Positions 1-7,305 of a stretch of 18,103 nucleotides of DNA are shown one piece after another (position 1 is the first letter of the stretch; each line of letters begins with the position of its first letter). The notes under the pieces are model-generated. The model ran no database searches. It saw nothing but the letters and a program-made list of their open reading frames with translations, and was not told where the DNA came from. The translations under genes and the position numbers were made by a program. Source of the DNA: CBDUQP01 sp965369385 (GTDB taxonomy: Bacteria; Planctomycetota; Phycisphaerae; SM23-33). The stretch spans positions 1 to 18,103 of the forward strand of contig CBDUQP010000069.1 of the NCBI GenBank assembly GCA_965369385.1, given 5' to 3'.

Positions 1-132
1 TCGGCCTGTTCGGTCTTGGCGGCGGCGTTTGCATGTTCAATACTCCTGCTGGTAGAAAGAATGGTAGAAAACGCCCTGCCAGCCTTTTCTTTGTGCCCGC
101 CGTAACCCTCGCTTATTCCCTTGCTTACGTAA

Positions 133-206
<74 letters not shown>

Positions 207-226
207 TCGTGTAAAGCAGAGCGATG

Positions 227-254
227 AATATACAGGCTGGAGCGCAATTTGCAA
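227..254 (-). promoter_or_regulatory. Candidate sigma-70 promoter for tRNA-Arg
   Basis: On the minus strand TTGCAA (254-249) and TATATT (232-227) are separated by 16 nt. The predicted transcription start lies about 14 nt before the tRNA 5' end. The match is good for the -10 box and fair for the -35 box. Assigned by consensus and position only. Confidence 0.55.
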
Positions 255-430
255 GACTTTTCCCCCGTCTGGCTTTGTCCTTTCAAGCAAAAGCTTTACG
301 ACACGTGCAATAGTCAAACAAGTACCTCGGTTTTGCGGTAATCGGTCTCGCCGATCCCTATAATTAGTATGGAGGGGTTGGAACCGAGAGCTTTGTTTTC
401 ATTGCTCTTATGAAATGGAGGAGGCCGGAA

Positions 431-904
431 ATGACTAATAGAATTCTCACAGCAGTGGACTTCTCGGACACCTCTGGGGTGTTGATCGAAGAGTCCTGTC
501 GTTTGGCACGGCAAATGGATGCCCAGGTTTGGCTTGTGCACGTGGCTGCCAATCAGCCGGCATTCGCGGGATATGATTTCGGTACGATCTACATCCGTGG
601 CGATCAGCTTCGCACCCAGCGACACAGCCTCATGCAAATGCAGGACACACTCAGGTCTAGAGGAGTAGATACCACCACGGTTCTGCTGGAAGGCAACCCC
701 GTCGAGACGATTCTCGATCAGGCAAGAGAACTGAAGCCCGAGCTGATCGTGATGGGCTCACACGGACACGGTATGCTCTATCATCTTGTGATGGGAAGCA
801 CATGCGCAGGTGTGATGCGACATGCACCGTGCCCTGTAACCGTGGTTCCGTGCAACACGGTGTTCGACATGCCTGTAGAAGAACGCCACCAAGTCACTCC
901 CTAG
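431..904 (+). CDS. Universal stress protein (UspA family)
   Basis: 157-residue single-domain Usp protein. It begins with the typical first strand and VDFSD (residues 9-13). Near the C terminus it carries a complete ATP-binding signature G-S-H-G, nine residues, G-S (about residues 110-124), followed by RHAPCPVTVV, the family's usual last strand. ATP-type Usp proteins act in the cytoplasm as dimers in stress survival, usually without a defined enzymatic reaction. The start at 431 is chosen because GGAGGAGG (417-424) lies six bases upstream; an in-frame ATG at 410 overlaps this ribosome site poorly. It is monocistronic: its TAG stop is part of the left end of a repeat element (901-950), so an insertion-like element abuts or overlaps its end. 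Confidence 0.93.
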   Translation: MTNRILTAVDFSDTSGVLIEESCRLARQMDAQVWLVHVAANQPAFAGYDFGTIYIRGDQLRTQRHSLMQMQDTLRSRGVDTTTVLLEGNPVETILDQARELKPELIVMGSHGHGMLYHLVMGSTCAGVMRHAPCPVTVVPCNTVFDMPVEERHQVTP

Positions 905-950
905 TATTTTGTCCCGGCGACAAGTCAGGATCTCCGTTACAAAGAACTAG
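901..950. repeat. Short CTAG-ended palindromic element (deleted form)
   Basis: 50 bp bounded by CTAG at both ends. Read on the minus strand it starts CTAGTTCTTTGTAACGG and ends CGGGACAAAATACTAG. These ends match those of the longer elements at 3517-3627 (16 of 17 bases at the left end) and 12349-12458. It looks like a derivative that kept only the terminal inverted repeats. The first CTAG contains the stop codon of the upstream universal stress gene. Confidence 0.7.
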
Positions 951-1066
951 AATCCTGATGACCCGCATTGCGGACCAAAAGTTACGATATATCGACAAGC
1001 CGCTGGATTTCTCGCAATTTGAGGGATTGGGGTGTACAAAATGTACCTAATATTCCGGGGGCTTGG

Positions 1067-1095
1067 TTGACATCAATCCAATGCAATGCGACACT
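1067..1095 (+). promoter_or_regulatory. Candidate promoter of the isomerase pair
   Basis: TTGACA (1067-1072), a perfect -35 box, is followed after 17 nt by GACACT (1090-1095), a weak -10 box. It lies 44 nt before the start codon at 1139. A near-palindrome GGTGTACAAAATGTACC just upstream (1031-1047) could be an activator or repressor site. Weak -10 plus upstream palindrome would fit a regulated promoter, but this is inference from position. Confidence 0.4.
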
Positions 1096-1138
1096 CCCAA
1101 CAACATCGCCGCGTGTCCTAAGATCAAGGAGATTACAG

Positions 1139-1903
1139 ATGAAACCGGCACCGATCAGTGTACAAATGTACTCACTTCGCGATGAGTGCGAAAAAGACTT
1201 CCTCGGAACCATCAAAAAGGTAGCCGACATGGGCTACAAAGGTATCGAGCCCGCTGGCCTGTGGGACGTTGACCCAGCCGAACTCCGCAAGTTTGTCGAA
1301 GACCTTGGCATGGTCGTTTCGTCCAATCACGGCCCCTGGCCGAACCTGGAAAACCTGAACGAGGTAATCGACACCGCCAAGACCTTGGGCACCACCATGG
1401 CAGTCGGTGGATGCAGCAGGGATGATTTCAAGGACCTCGATAAGATCAAGCAGGCTATTGAAACCGTAAACAAGATGTGCGAAGTCATAAACGCCGCCGG
1501 CTTGGATTTGTGCATCCACAACCACTTCTGGGAGTTTGATACGTTTGACGGCAAGCTCGGATATGACATCTTCATGGATGCATGCCCCAACGTGAAGTGC
1601 GAACTCGACGCATACTGGTCCGCAAACTTCGGCGCGTGTGACCCGGTCGAAATAACCGCCAGGTACAAGAATCGCACGCCGCTGCTGCACGTCAAGGACG
1701 GCCCGATGGAGCAATTTGACCAAGACATGCTGGCCCTTGGCACCGGCAAGCTCGATATCCCCGCCATCATCGGCGCAGCCGACGAGAATGTCCTGAAGTG
1801 GGTAATCGTTGAACTCGACAGGTGCGGCACGGACATGACCCAGGCCATCGCCGAAAGCTACACATACATGATAACTGCCGGCCTGGCCGTCGGGAATAGG
1901 TAA
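1139..1903 (+). CDS. Sugar phosphate isomerase/epimerase (xylose isomerase-like TIM barrel)
   Basis: 254-residue AP_endonuc_2/xylose-isomerase-like TIM-barrel protein of normal length. Expected metal and substrate ligands are visible at the ends of barrel strands: Glu36 (GIEP), His127 and His129 (IHNHF), Asp157 (ELDAYW), His184 (LHVKDG) and Glu225 (IVELDRCG). Members isomerise or epimerise sugars, inositols or sugar phosphates in the cytoplasm; the substrate cannot be told from sequence. The start at 1139 is supported by AAGGAG (1126-1131) seven bases upstream; the open frame extends back to 968 but that extension has no family similarity. Its TAA stop overlaps the ATG of the next gene (TAATG), so the two are translationally coupled. 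Confidence 0.88.
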   Translation: MKPAPISVQMYSLRDECEKDFLGTIKKVADMGYKGIEPAGLWDVDPAELRKFVEDLGMVVSSNHGPWPNLENLNEVIDTAKTLGTTMAVGGCSRDDFKDLDKIKQAIETVNKMCEVINAAGLDLCIHNHFWEFDTFDGKLGYDIFMDACPNVKCELDAYWSANFGACDPVEITARYKNRTPLLHVKDGPMEQFDQDMLALGTGKLDIPAIIGAADENVLKWVIVELDRCGTDMTQAIAESYTYMITAGLAVGNR

Positions 1904-2367
1904 TGATTCGCCCCGGTCTGGTCTCGATTACTTTTCGCAAGCTGACACCCCAAGACGTTGTTCAGCTTGCCGCGCGAGCCGGGCTTGAGGGCATTGAATG
2001 GGGTGGCGACATCCACGTACCGCACGGGGATGTCGCCATCGCCAGACAAACCGGCAAAATCACTCGAGATGCCGGATTGGAAGTGGCTGCGTACGGATCG
2101 TACTATCGCCTGGGGACAGATGATGGCCCCCTATTCCCGGCAGTTCTCGACTCCGCCGTCGCATTGGGGGCAGACAAGATTCGCGTATGGGCAGGCAATG
2201 CCTCCGCAGATGCCGACGAAGCCTTCCACAAACTGAAGGCTATCTACAAAGCCGCCGGCGCAGAAAACAACTGCAAACTTGTGGTCGGAAATGGCGGGCA
2301 CCGCTTCTACGCCGATGACGCCTGGCCGAAAATGCAGAAATACATGGCTGCTGGCCGACGCAAATGA
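1903..2367 (+). CDS. Chimeric ORF: isomerase N-terminal half joined to an alpha/beta-hydrolase C-terminal end
   Basis: 154 residues, far shorter than the roughly 270 of a full xylose-isomerase-like protein. Residues 1 to about 100 read as the first half of a sugar phosphate isomerase/epimerase barrel (LVSITFRKLTPQDVV, GLEGIEWGGDIHVPHGD, ALGADKIRVWAGNA). From about residue 106 the sequence changes family: AFHKLKAIYKAAGA, CKLVVGNGGHRFY and the end resemble the C terminus of acetyl-xylan-esterase/dienelactone-hydrolase-like alpha/beta hydrolases, where the GGH histidine (His133 here) belongs to the catalytic triad. Neither fold would be complete: the isomerase lacks half its barrel and metal sites, the hydrolase its nucleophile. 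The simplest reading is an in-frame deletion of a few kilobases that fused two genes, with the join near 2200-2225. It may be a pseudogene or an assembly join. The start overlaps the upstream stop. Confidence 0.7.
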   Translation: MIRPGLVSITFRKLTPQDVVQLAARAGLEGIEWGGDIHVPHGDVAIARQTGKITRDAGLEVAAYGSYYRLGTDDGPLFPAVLDSAVALGADKIRVWAGNASADADEAFHKLKAIYKAAGAENNCKLVVGNGGHRFYADDAWPKMQKYMAAGRRK

Positions 2368-2407
2368 TTTCCCCGGCAACACGATAATTCACCGCGCAGC
2401 GTCAGAA

Positions 2408-3439
2408 TCAGATACGGCACACGTCATCGGCTGTGACGATTCTGTCGCCGTGCTTGTCGCTCCAGTCCAGCATTACCGTCACCAGTTGCGGATCAAACTG
2501 CGATCCCGAACAGCGAATGAACTCCGCGAAGACCTTCTCCAGAGGGTATGCCTCCTTGTAGACTCGCCGCATGAGCATGGCGTCCATACAGTCTGCCACG
2601 CAGATGATTCTCGCACCAAGGGGTGTCTCTTCGCCCATCAATCCGCTGGGATACCCATACCCGTCCCATCGTTCGTGATGGTACTTCACGAACATGGCTT
2701 CAGTGGCGAATACTGAGATGTTCTCGAGTATTTCGCTGCCCAACACGGGATGCTGGCGGATTTCGTCAAACTCCTCGGCGGTCAACTTCCCGCACTTGGT
2801 GAGAATACTGTCGGGTGTGCCGATCTTGCCGATATCGTGCAGCAAAGCCGCCACACGAACCGACTCTATCATTTTCTCATCCAAGCCCATATAGCTGGCA
2901 AGGTTCAAGGCATAGTGTGTTACGTGCTGGCTGTGCTGGCGGGTGTAAGGGTCTTTCACCTCGACCGCCCTGGCCAGCGCCAAAATGCTCTCAATCGATG
3001 TCTGACGCAATACTTTTTGGCTCTGCAGCGCCGAGGCCGCCTTTAACGATAGCGGGGATCGATTGCTTTTATCGTGAATGGCTTGGGTTACAATATCTAC
3101 CATTCCCTGGAGATTGAGTGGCTTTTCAAGAAGATCATAAGCCCCCTGCCTGACCGCACTGGCGATATCCTCGGTGTTGTGCTTTCCAGTCATCAGGACC
3201 ACTTTGCAACCGTCCGCCATAGCGGAAACCTGCTCCAGCAGATCAAGCCCGGACTTGTACGGCATTGCGATGTCGGTAAGTAAAACCGCTATGCCGCCGG
3301 CATTTAACAGCTCAGAAGCAGCCTGCGAATCTGAAGTGGCCATGCACTTCAGGCCATTCTGGACCAGCACTTGCTGTATCAGCGAACATATCTGCGGGTC
3401 ATCGTCTACTACGAGAATGCATGGGGTTATGCTCTGCAT
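2408..3439 (-). CDS. Response regulator with HD-GYP domain (probable cyclic-di-GMP phosphodiesterase)
   Basis: 343 residues with an RpfG-like layout. The receiver domain (about 7-121) has acidic pocket Asp12-Asp14, phosphoacceptor Asp56 (LLTDIAMP), Thr84 and Lys106 (EKP). A short linker leads to an HD-GYP domain (about 148-325) with HD motif His201-Asp202 (LLHDIGK), His230, His254-His255 and the full GYP signature at 262-264 (WDGYGYP). HD-GYP domains hydrolyse cyclic-di-GMP, so phosphorylation would likely control second-messenger turnover; no output DNA-binding domain is present. The start is supported by GAGGGAGA shortly upstream. No sensor kinase lies next to it, so its partner is elsewhere. 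It converges with the chimeric ORF, with 40 bp between them. Confidence 0.93.
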   Translation of the reverse strand: MQSITPCILVVDDDPQICSLIQQVLVQNGLKCMATSDSQAASELLNAGGIAVLLTDIAMPYKSGLDLLEQVSAMADGCKVVLMTGKHNTEDIASAVRQGAYDLLEKPLNLQGMVDIVTQAIHDKSNRSPLSLKAASALQSQKVLRQTSIESILALARAVEVKDPYTRQHSQHVTHYALNLASYMGLDEKMIESVRVAALLHDIGKIGTPDSILTKCGKLTAEEFDEIRQHPVLGSEILENISVFATEAMFVKYHHERWDGYGYPSGLMGEETPLGARIICVADCMDAMLMRRVYKEAYPLEKVFAEFIRCSGSQFDPQLVTVMLDWSDKHGDRIVTADDVCRI

Positions 3440-3476
3440 TGGTCTCCCTCGTTTGTAAATCCAACTTTGTCTGATC

Positions 3477-3513
3477 GGCTGCGGTCTCCAGTCGAGTTGA
3501 TGTAACCGCAGCC
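3477..3513. repeat. Inverted repeat upstream of the HD-GYP gene
   Basis: GGCTGCGGT (3477-3485) and ACCGCAGCC (3505-3513) are perfect 9-bp arms around a 19-nt spacer. The site lies about 40-75 bp upstream of the response-regulator start, where an operator or a short hairpin in the leader would fit. No T-tract follows on either strand, so it is not a standard terminator. Confidence 0.6.
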
Positions 3514-3516
3514 AAC

Positions 3517-3627
3517 CTAGTACTTTGTAACGGCGAAACTGATGGGTATTAAGTCTTCATAAGTTCTTGCCTGCCAGTTACTACTGGCAGGTTGCCATCT
3601 ATCATTTTTCGTGGAACAGAGCACTAG
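3517..3627 (+). repeat. CTAG-ended palindromic element, copy A (MITE-like, 111 bp)
   Basis: Begins CTAGTACTTTGTAACGGCG and ends GGAACAGAGCACTAG, with the two ends mutually inverted. The centre holds a perfect 8-bp hairpin, CCTGCCAG-TTACTA-CTGGCAGG. It aligns over its whole length with the element at 12349-12458 (minus strand), including GGCGAAACT, CTTGCCTGCCAG and GGTTGCCA, with roughly three quarters of bases identical by eye. There is no coding capacity. Size and terminal inverted repeats suggest a miniature non-autonomous element; its last CTAG is shared with the next element. Confidence 0.75.
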
Positions 3628-3800
3628 TGCTTTGTAACGGCGCATTTGTCTTGTCGCGACGACTTGTGACGACGAAGCCGCAAGCTCGCAGAGCGAAGAC
3701 CAGTCGGGTTGTTGGATTCTTAGGTCCTTATCCGGCGCCGATGTACATCGGGATTGCGGCCGGCGTGCCACCTGACATTATTCCTATTACAGACTACTAA
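3624..3800 (+). repeat. CTAG-ended element, longer copy C abutting copy A
   Basis: The left end CTAGTGCTTTGTAACGGCG repeats that of copy A, and the right end TGCCACCTGACATT...ACAGACTACTAA matches the right end of the copy at 12349-12458. The middle (about 3643-3765) is different from copies A and B and contains the palindrome CCGATGTACATCGG. It therefore looks like a family member carrying unrelated internal DNA, in tandem with copy A. The terminal CTAG on the right has decayed to CTAA. No gene is visible. Confidence 0.6.
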
Positions 3801-3832
3801 TTGGATATCGACAAAGAAAACACACCCCTTTA

Positions 3833-4018
3833 TTAGCAGTCCGTTGAAAAATGGATTCCGTCGCGAGTGCGCAGGATTTCAACGAGCATCAAGGAACGAA
3901 AGCGCAGGCAATCCCTTAGGATTGCCAAGTTTTCGTAACGTAGACGCGCAATTGAAAGACCTGCCCGCCGAAGGAGGGCCCGCACGCAGCAGGAATAGCT
4001 TTTTCAACGGGCTGTTAG
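3833..4018. repeat. Second small inverted-repeat element (MITE or IS remnant)
   Basis: The arms are TTAGCAGTCCGTTGAAAAA (3833-3851) and, inverted, CTAACAGCCCGTTGAAAAA (complement of 4000-4018); 16 of 19 positions match. Inside lies a perfect hairpin GGCAATCC-CTTA-GGATTGCC (3907-3926). There is no transposase frame in the 186 bp. It differs from the CTAG family. A stretch of about 120 bp without recognised content (4019-4144) separates it from the end of the polymerase gene. Confidence 0.65.
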
Positions 4019-4144
4019 GGAAACAGAATTACACGCAGAGCACAAGATAAGTACACTAAATGGCCACACATACAATCAGACATTGCCCAGCACGACCCCT
4101 CCGCTAGATCCATGGATGTATGGGCCTCCCGAAAAGAGTCCCCG

Positions 4145-7100
4145 TCAGCCTTCCGGCTGTTCGCCCAGACCCGCAAATAGCCTGCTGTCCAGGTCAGTCA
4201 GTGGGTCACATTCGCCGATGGCCGCCGCACGGGCGAAGACTATGCCGGGGTGGCTCGCCCGCATTGCTCGAGCAACAACCGTGAACCCACCGCTTGGCCC
4301 GGTTCGGCGAAGCCCATATCCCGTATCCGCGCAGCCGAGGGCTACCATCGCCATGCCCACTCGGGCGGGAATCGCCGCTGCCAGCAACTCCTCCGACGTC
4401 AGACCGTCAACAAACCCTCGTCTGACAATTTGCGACAAATTCCCAAATCCATCATGAGTGCCTTCCTGACCAAAGGACACATCCAGCACTCGCGGTCCGA
4501 TCAAATTCGCCAGATGCGACAGCGATCCTCTGGCCCCTGACTTGACCGCTAACAATTGTGGACCAACGTCAGGTCTGTCGTAGTCGCAGATTGTTGCTAG
4601 TATTTCTTGGGTAGCCTGACAACGTTTTCGCCAATGCTCCAGATCATCACTCTCAGGTAGCGGCGGATGGTCCAACCCCTCACCGAAGAACGGACCGATC
4701 GATGCGCCGGACCGCTTCGCCTCAGCGAAACCCCGCTGCGCCAATCTTTCCAGGACATCGATCATGTGTTCCGGGCCGTTGGCTGCCAATACGGTTCGCA
4801 GGGCACTCACCAGTGTTTTATGAGTCACAAAACCTTCCGGCCGCTCCATCGCAACACCAGCGATATCGCAGAGCTCGGCGTATCCGTCTTCCTTAAGGCT
4901 AAGTCTGGCGAACCCATACATTGGCGCGTGTCCATGCACAAGCCATTGCACCAATTCCGGATCGCGCCGCAAATGCCCCGCTACGCTCAGCAGTCGCCCA
5001 GCTTCTTCCTGCCCCGCCGGAGTAACTGGCACAAACACAGCGGCCATGTCGCCGTCAAAATCAGCATTCATCAGCCTTGTCGCCAGCGGGTGCAGCCGGA
5101 TTACTCTGTCCGAAACTCTCACAGGGTGAAACGCAAGTAGTGACGTAGGCATAATGGCTGGTGCGCGGTTCACGATGACCCATGACTCGGCCATCGTCGC
5201 ATCAAGTGCTTTCTCCGCACCGTCTGACCGCCAGTCAACAGGCAGGTCGCTACCAAGCCTGTTTGCCACCATCGGGCCAAATAGCGTCCGCGCCATCTCG
5301 TCGGGCAGGCCAACGGTATCCAATAACATCCCGTTTGCAGGCGCTATCACCGACCGGCCGGAGAATATCACGCGATTACCAAAAGATGGCACGCGGTTGT
5401 TGCAGAAAGAATCAGACGTACCTTCCAAAAGCTCGTCGAAGTACTTTTCGGTGGCTCGGCCCAAAGCAGTTGCCGCCGCATCGCGGAGCCCCTGAGGCGC
5501 TCGTGAATCGATGAGTGATCGCAGGCGATTGTTCAAGGCCTCCACCTCTGCGAATGCAGGCGTCTCGATTATTCCTATTTCGCTTATGGTCTGTTGGTTC
5601 TGCCACGGGTGCGGCATGTCGCAGGCAAGTGCAAGTCGGCCTTCCTGGGGAGCATCAAATGCAAATTGCAACGTCTCGCCCTCGACGTCAACGCGGATGC
5701 AAGCAGCTTGCAGGGCGCGAATCAATTGTGCCAATCTCGGCGAGGGCACGCTCGCCTGTGGAATCTCTCCGTCGGCCACACGCTGAGCAAGCGTCTCAGC
5801 CTCAGGATGATCGACTGACTTCATGTTGTACGTCTCGGCGATGGTCTCGAACGCGCCGATATGGCGAAGCTGATAGTACTCCAGCAACCCCTGATAGTTG
5901 CAATGCTCGGATGTTGTGGAGAAATTAATCTTGTCGCTCACCATGTGATGCAGTTTGAACCAGTAAACCCATCCAACCGTGCTTTCCAAATCCAGCCAGT
6001 CGCCATTCTGCCCAAGAGTTAACCTCTCCATGCCTGATTCAGGCAGGCCCGCTGCCGCCAGGCGCGAGTGGATTTCATCCGCATCGGGCGCGCAAAATGG
6101 CGGCACAATTGCAGGACTCCCCTCCGCGCGGGCTATGCGACTCATCACGGCCTCCCGCAACTGGCCGAGATTCATGCGAGTGAAGATACCATTGGGACTG
6201 AAGACGAGTTCCACGGGCGTGCCATCTTCCAGATGAGGCATTTCACTGTCTGGCAGAATTCTGCTCACCGTGCCCTTTGTGCCGTGACGGTTGGACAGCT
6301 TATCGCCCGGTTCGAGCCTGTTGTGCGGTATGAACGTTCCGCCGTATGTCATACGGTCAGCCGCCGATTCGCTGACGACAATGCCATCTTCAAAGGTATC
6401 TGCCCCCATGGAGACGAACGCCGTCAGGAAATCCCGGCCGCACCAGAAGCCCGGCTCACTCGGCTCATTGCCTGTCTGGACCGATGCAGGCTGGCAGTCT
6501 GGCGGGACGATTGCCTGACGCATCATGTTCACGCCCATCAGCTGGCGGTTCGCATCGTTATGCTCGATGAAGGGCACCATTGATGCTGTCACGCCAAGTG
6601 CGCCTTGGGCAGACTTATTTTCCCGCACCAGCTTGCCATCGCAAATCGTCGCACCGGCTGCAACACTGAGTATCCGCCCGATATTCTGGCCCTCGGGAGA
6701 CTCCAGCGGGCACAGGTAACCGAACTGCGTATGCGAGATGATCAGCTTCCTGTCGGAAATCATGATTCTTCTGATGTGCGTGCGCACTGCTAACCAGTTC
6801 TGCTCATCGAGTGGCTGGGATGTAACAACGCACCTGCCGCTTAGTTCGGTATTCTTCACCCGTTGGTCATCTATCTCTCCGGCAAGGAATCTGGTTATCC
6901 AGACATCCAGCGGAGCAAATCCCCGGACCAGACTTTCGTCCCACGGCAGCGCGTCGCCCGCGCTACCAAGATTAGATTCTATGTGATCATACAACTGCTC
7001 CCCCACGCAGCGTATTTGCGATTCGGCGGGGTCTTCGCATGAAGCGGTCGGGACCACCACCCGGCGAACGCCGTCTATCACGAACGTTCCCATCTCATCA

Positions 7101-7300
7101 ATCGCCGGAACGGTGAACGCGGCGTTCACTACCTTGCCGCGAGCCGATATGCTGATCGCGATAGTGCATTCATGCTCACCGGCCGGCCTTACCTCGTACC
7201 CAGCCAGTGGCATCCGTTCGGCAAGCAAACCGGCAAGACGCTCGCTGAGGAATGCATCATAGGATTCCTTGTGCCATGGTGCAGTTGTCCGGATCGTCAT
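4145..7300 (-). CDS. Single-chain minimal RNA polymerase: fused, shortened beta and beta-prime subunits
   Basis: 1051 residues against about 2750 for E. coli beta plus beta-prime. The beta-like part (about 60-500) shows GTFVIDG (71-77), FGYLCPLESPEGQNIG (193-208), PFIEHNDANRQLMGVNMMRQA (243-263, listed here as two blocks around NRQLMG), FEDGIVVSE (303-311; Glu304-Asp305), GDKLSNRHGTKG (332-343; Lys334, Lys342), SPNGIFTRMNLGQ (Arg375) and HHMVSDK (451-457). The beta-prime part (about 570-1051) has clamp helices (NNRLRSLIDSRAP, 590-602), switch 2 (NRVIFSGRSVI, 642-652), VNRAPA (Arg712) and NADFDGD (745-751), whose three Asp bind catalytic Mg2+. SGARG (921-925) and the bridge-helix-like ADTGYGLRR follow, then a degenerate trigger loop (IGE...LT...R.F, 1028-1042). 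Beta lobes, flap, zinc ribbon and C-terminal beta-prime domains seem absent. ATG at 7300 is chosen over GTG 7309 because AAGGAG lies eight bases upstream of it. Likely function: DNA-templated RNA synthesis with the adjacent sigma factor. Alternative: an RNA polymerase of phage descent, as in YonO of phage SPbeta. Confidence 0.92.
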   Translation of the reverse strand: MTIRTTAPWHKESYDAFLSERLAGLLAERMPLAGYEVRPAGEHECTIAISISARGKVVNAAFTVPAIDEMGTFVIDGVRRVVVPTASCEDPAESQIRCVGEQLYDHIESNLGSAGDALPWDESLVRGFAPLDVWITRFLAGEIDDQRVKNTELSGRCVVTSQPLDEQNWLAVRTHIRRIMISDRKLIISHTQFGYLCPLESPEGQNIGRILSVAAGATICDGKLVRENKSAQGALGVTASMVPFIEHNDANRQLMGVNMMRQAIVPPDCQPASVQTGNEPSEPGFWCGRDFLTAFVSMGADTFEDGIVVSESAADRMTYGGTFIPHNRLEPGDKLSNRHGTKGTVSRILPDSEMPHLEDGTPVELVFSPNGIFTRMNLGQLREAVMSRIARAEGSPAIVPPFCAPDADEIHSRLAAAGLPESGMERLTLGQNGDWLDLESTVGWVYWFKLHHMVSDKINFSTTSEHCNYQGLLEYYQLRHIGAFETIAETYNMKSVDHPEAETLAQRVADGEIPQASVPSPRLAQLIRALQAACIRVDVEGETLQFAFDAPQEGRLALACDMPHPWQNQQTISEIGIIETPAFAEVEALNNRLRSLIDSRAPQGLRDAAATALGRATEKYFDELLEGTSDSFCNNRVPSFGNRVIFSGRSVIAPANGMLLDTVGLPDEMARTLFGPMVANRLGSDLPVDWRSDGAEKALDATMAESWVIVNRAPAIMPTSLLAFHPVRVSDRVIRLHPLATRLMNADFDGDMAAVFVPVTPAGQEEAGRLLSVAGHLRRDPELVQWLVHGHAPMYGFARLSLKEDGYAELCDIAGVAMERPEGFVTHKTLVSALRTVLAANGPEHMIDVLERLAQRGFAEAKRSGASIGPFFGEGLDHPPLPESDDLEHWRKRCQATQEILATICDYDRPDVGPQLLAVKSGARGSLSHLANLIGPRVLDVSFGQEGTHDGFGNLSQIVRRGFVDGLTSEELLAAAIPARVGMAMVALGCADTGYGLRRTGPSGGFTVVARAMRASHPGIVFARAAAIGECDPLTDLDSRLFAGLGEQPEG

Positions 7301-7305
7301 GGGTC

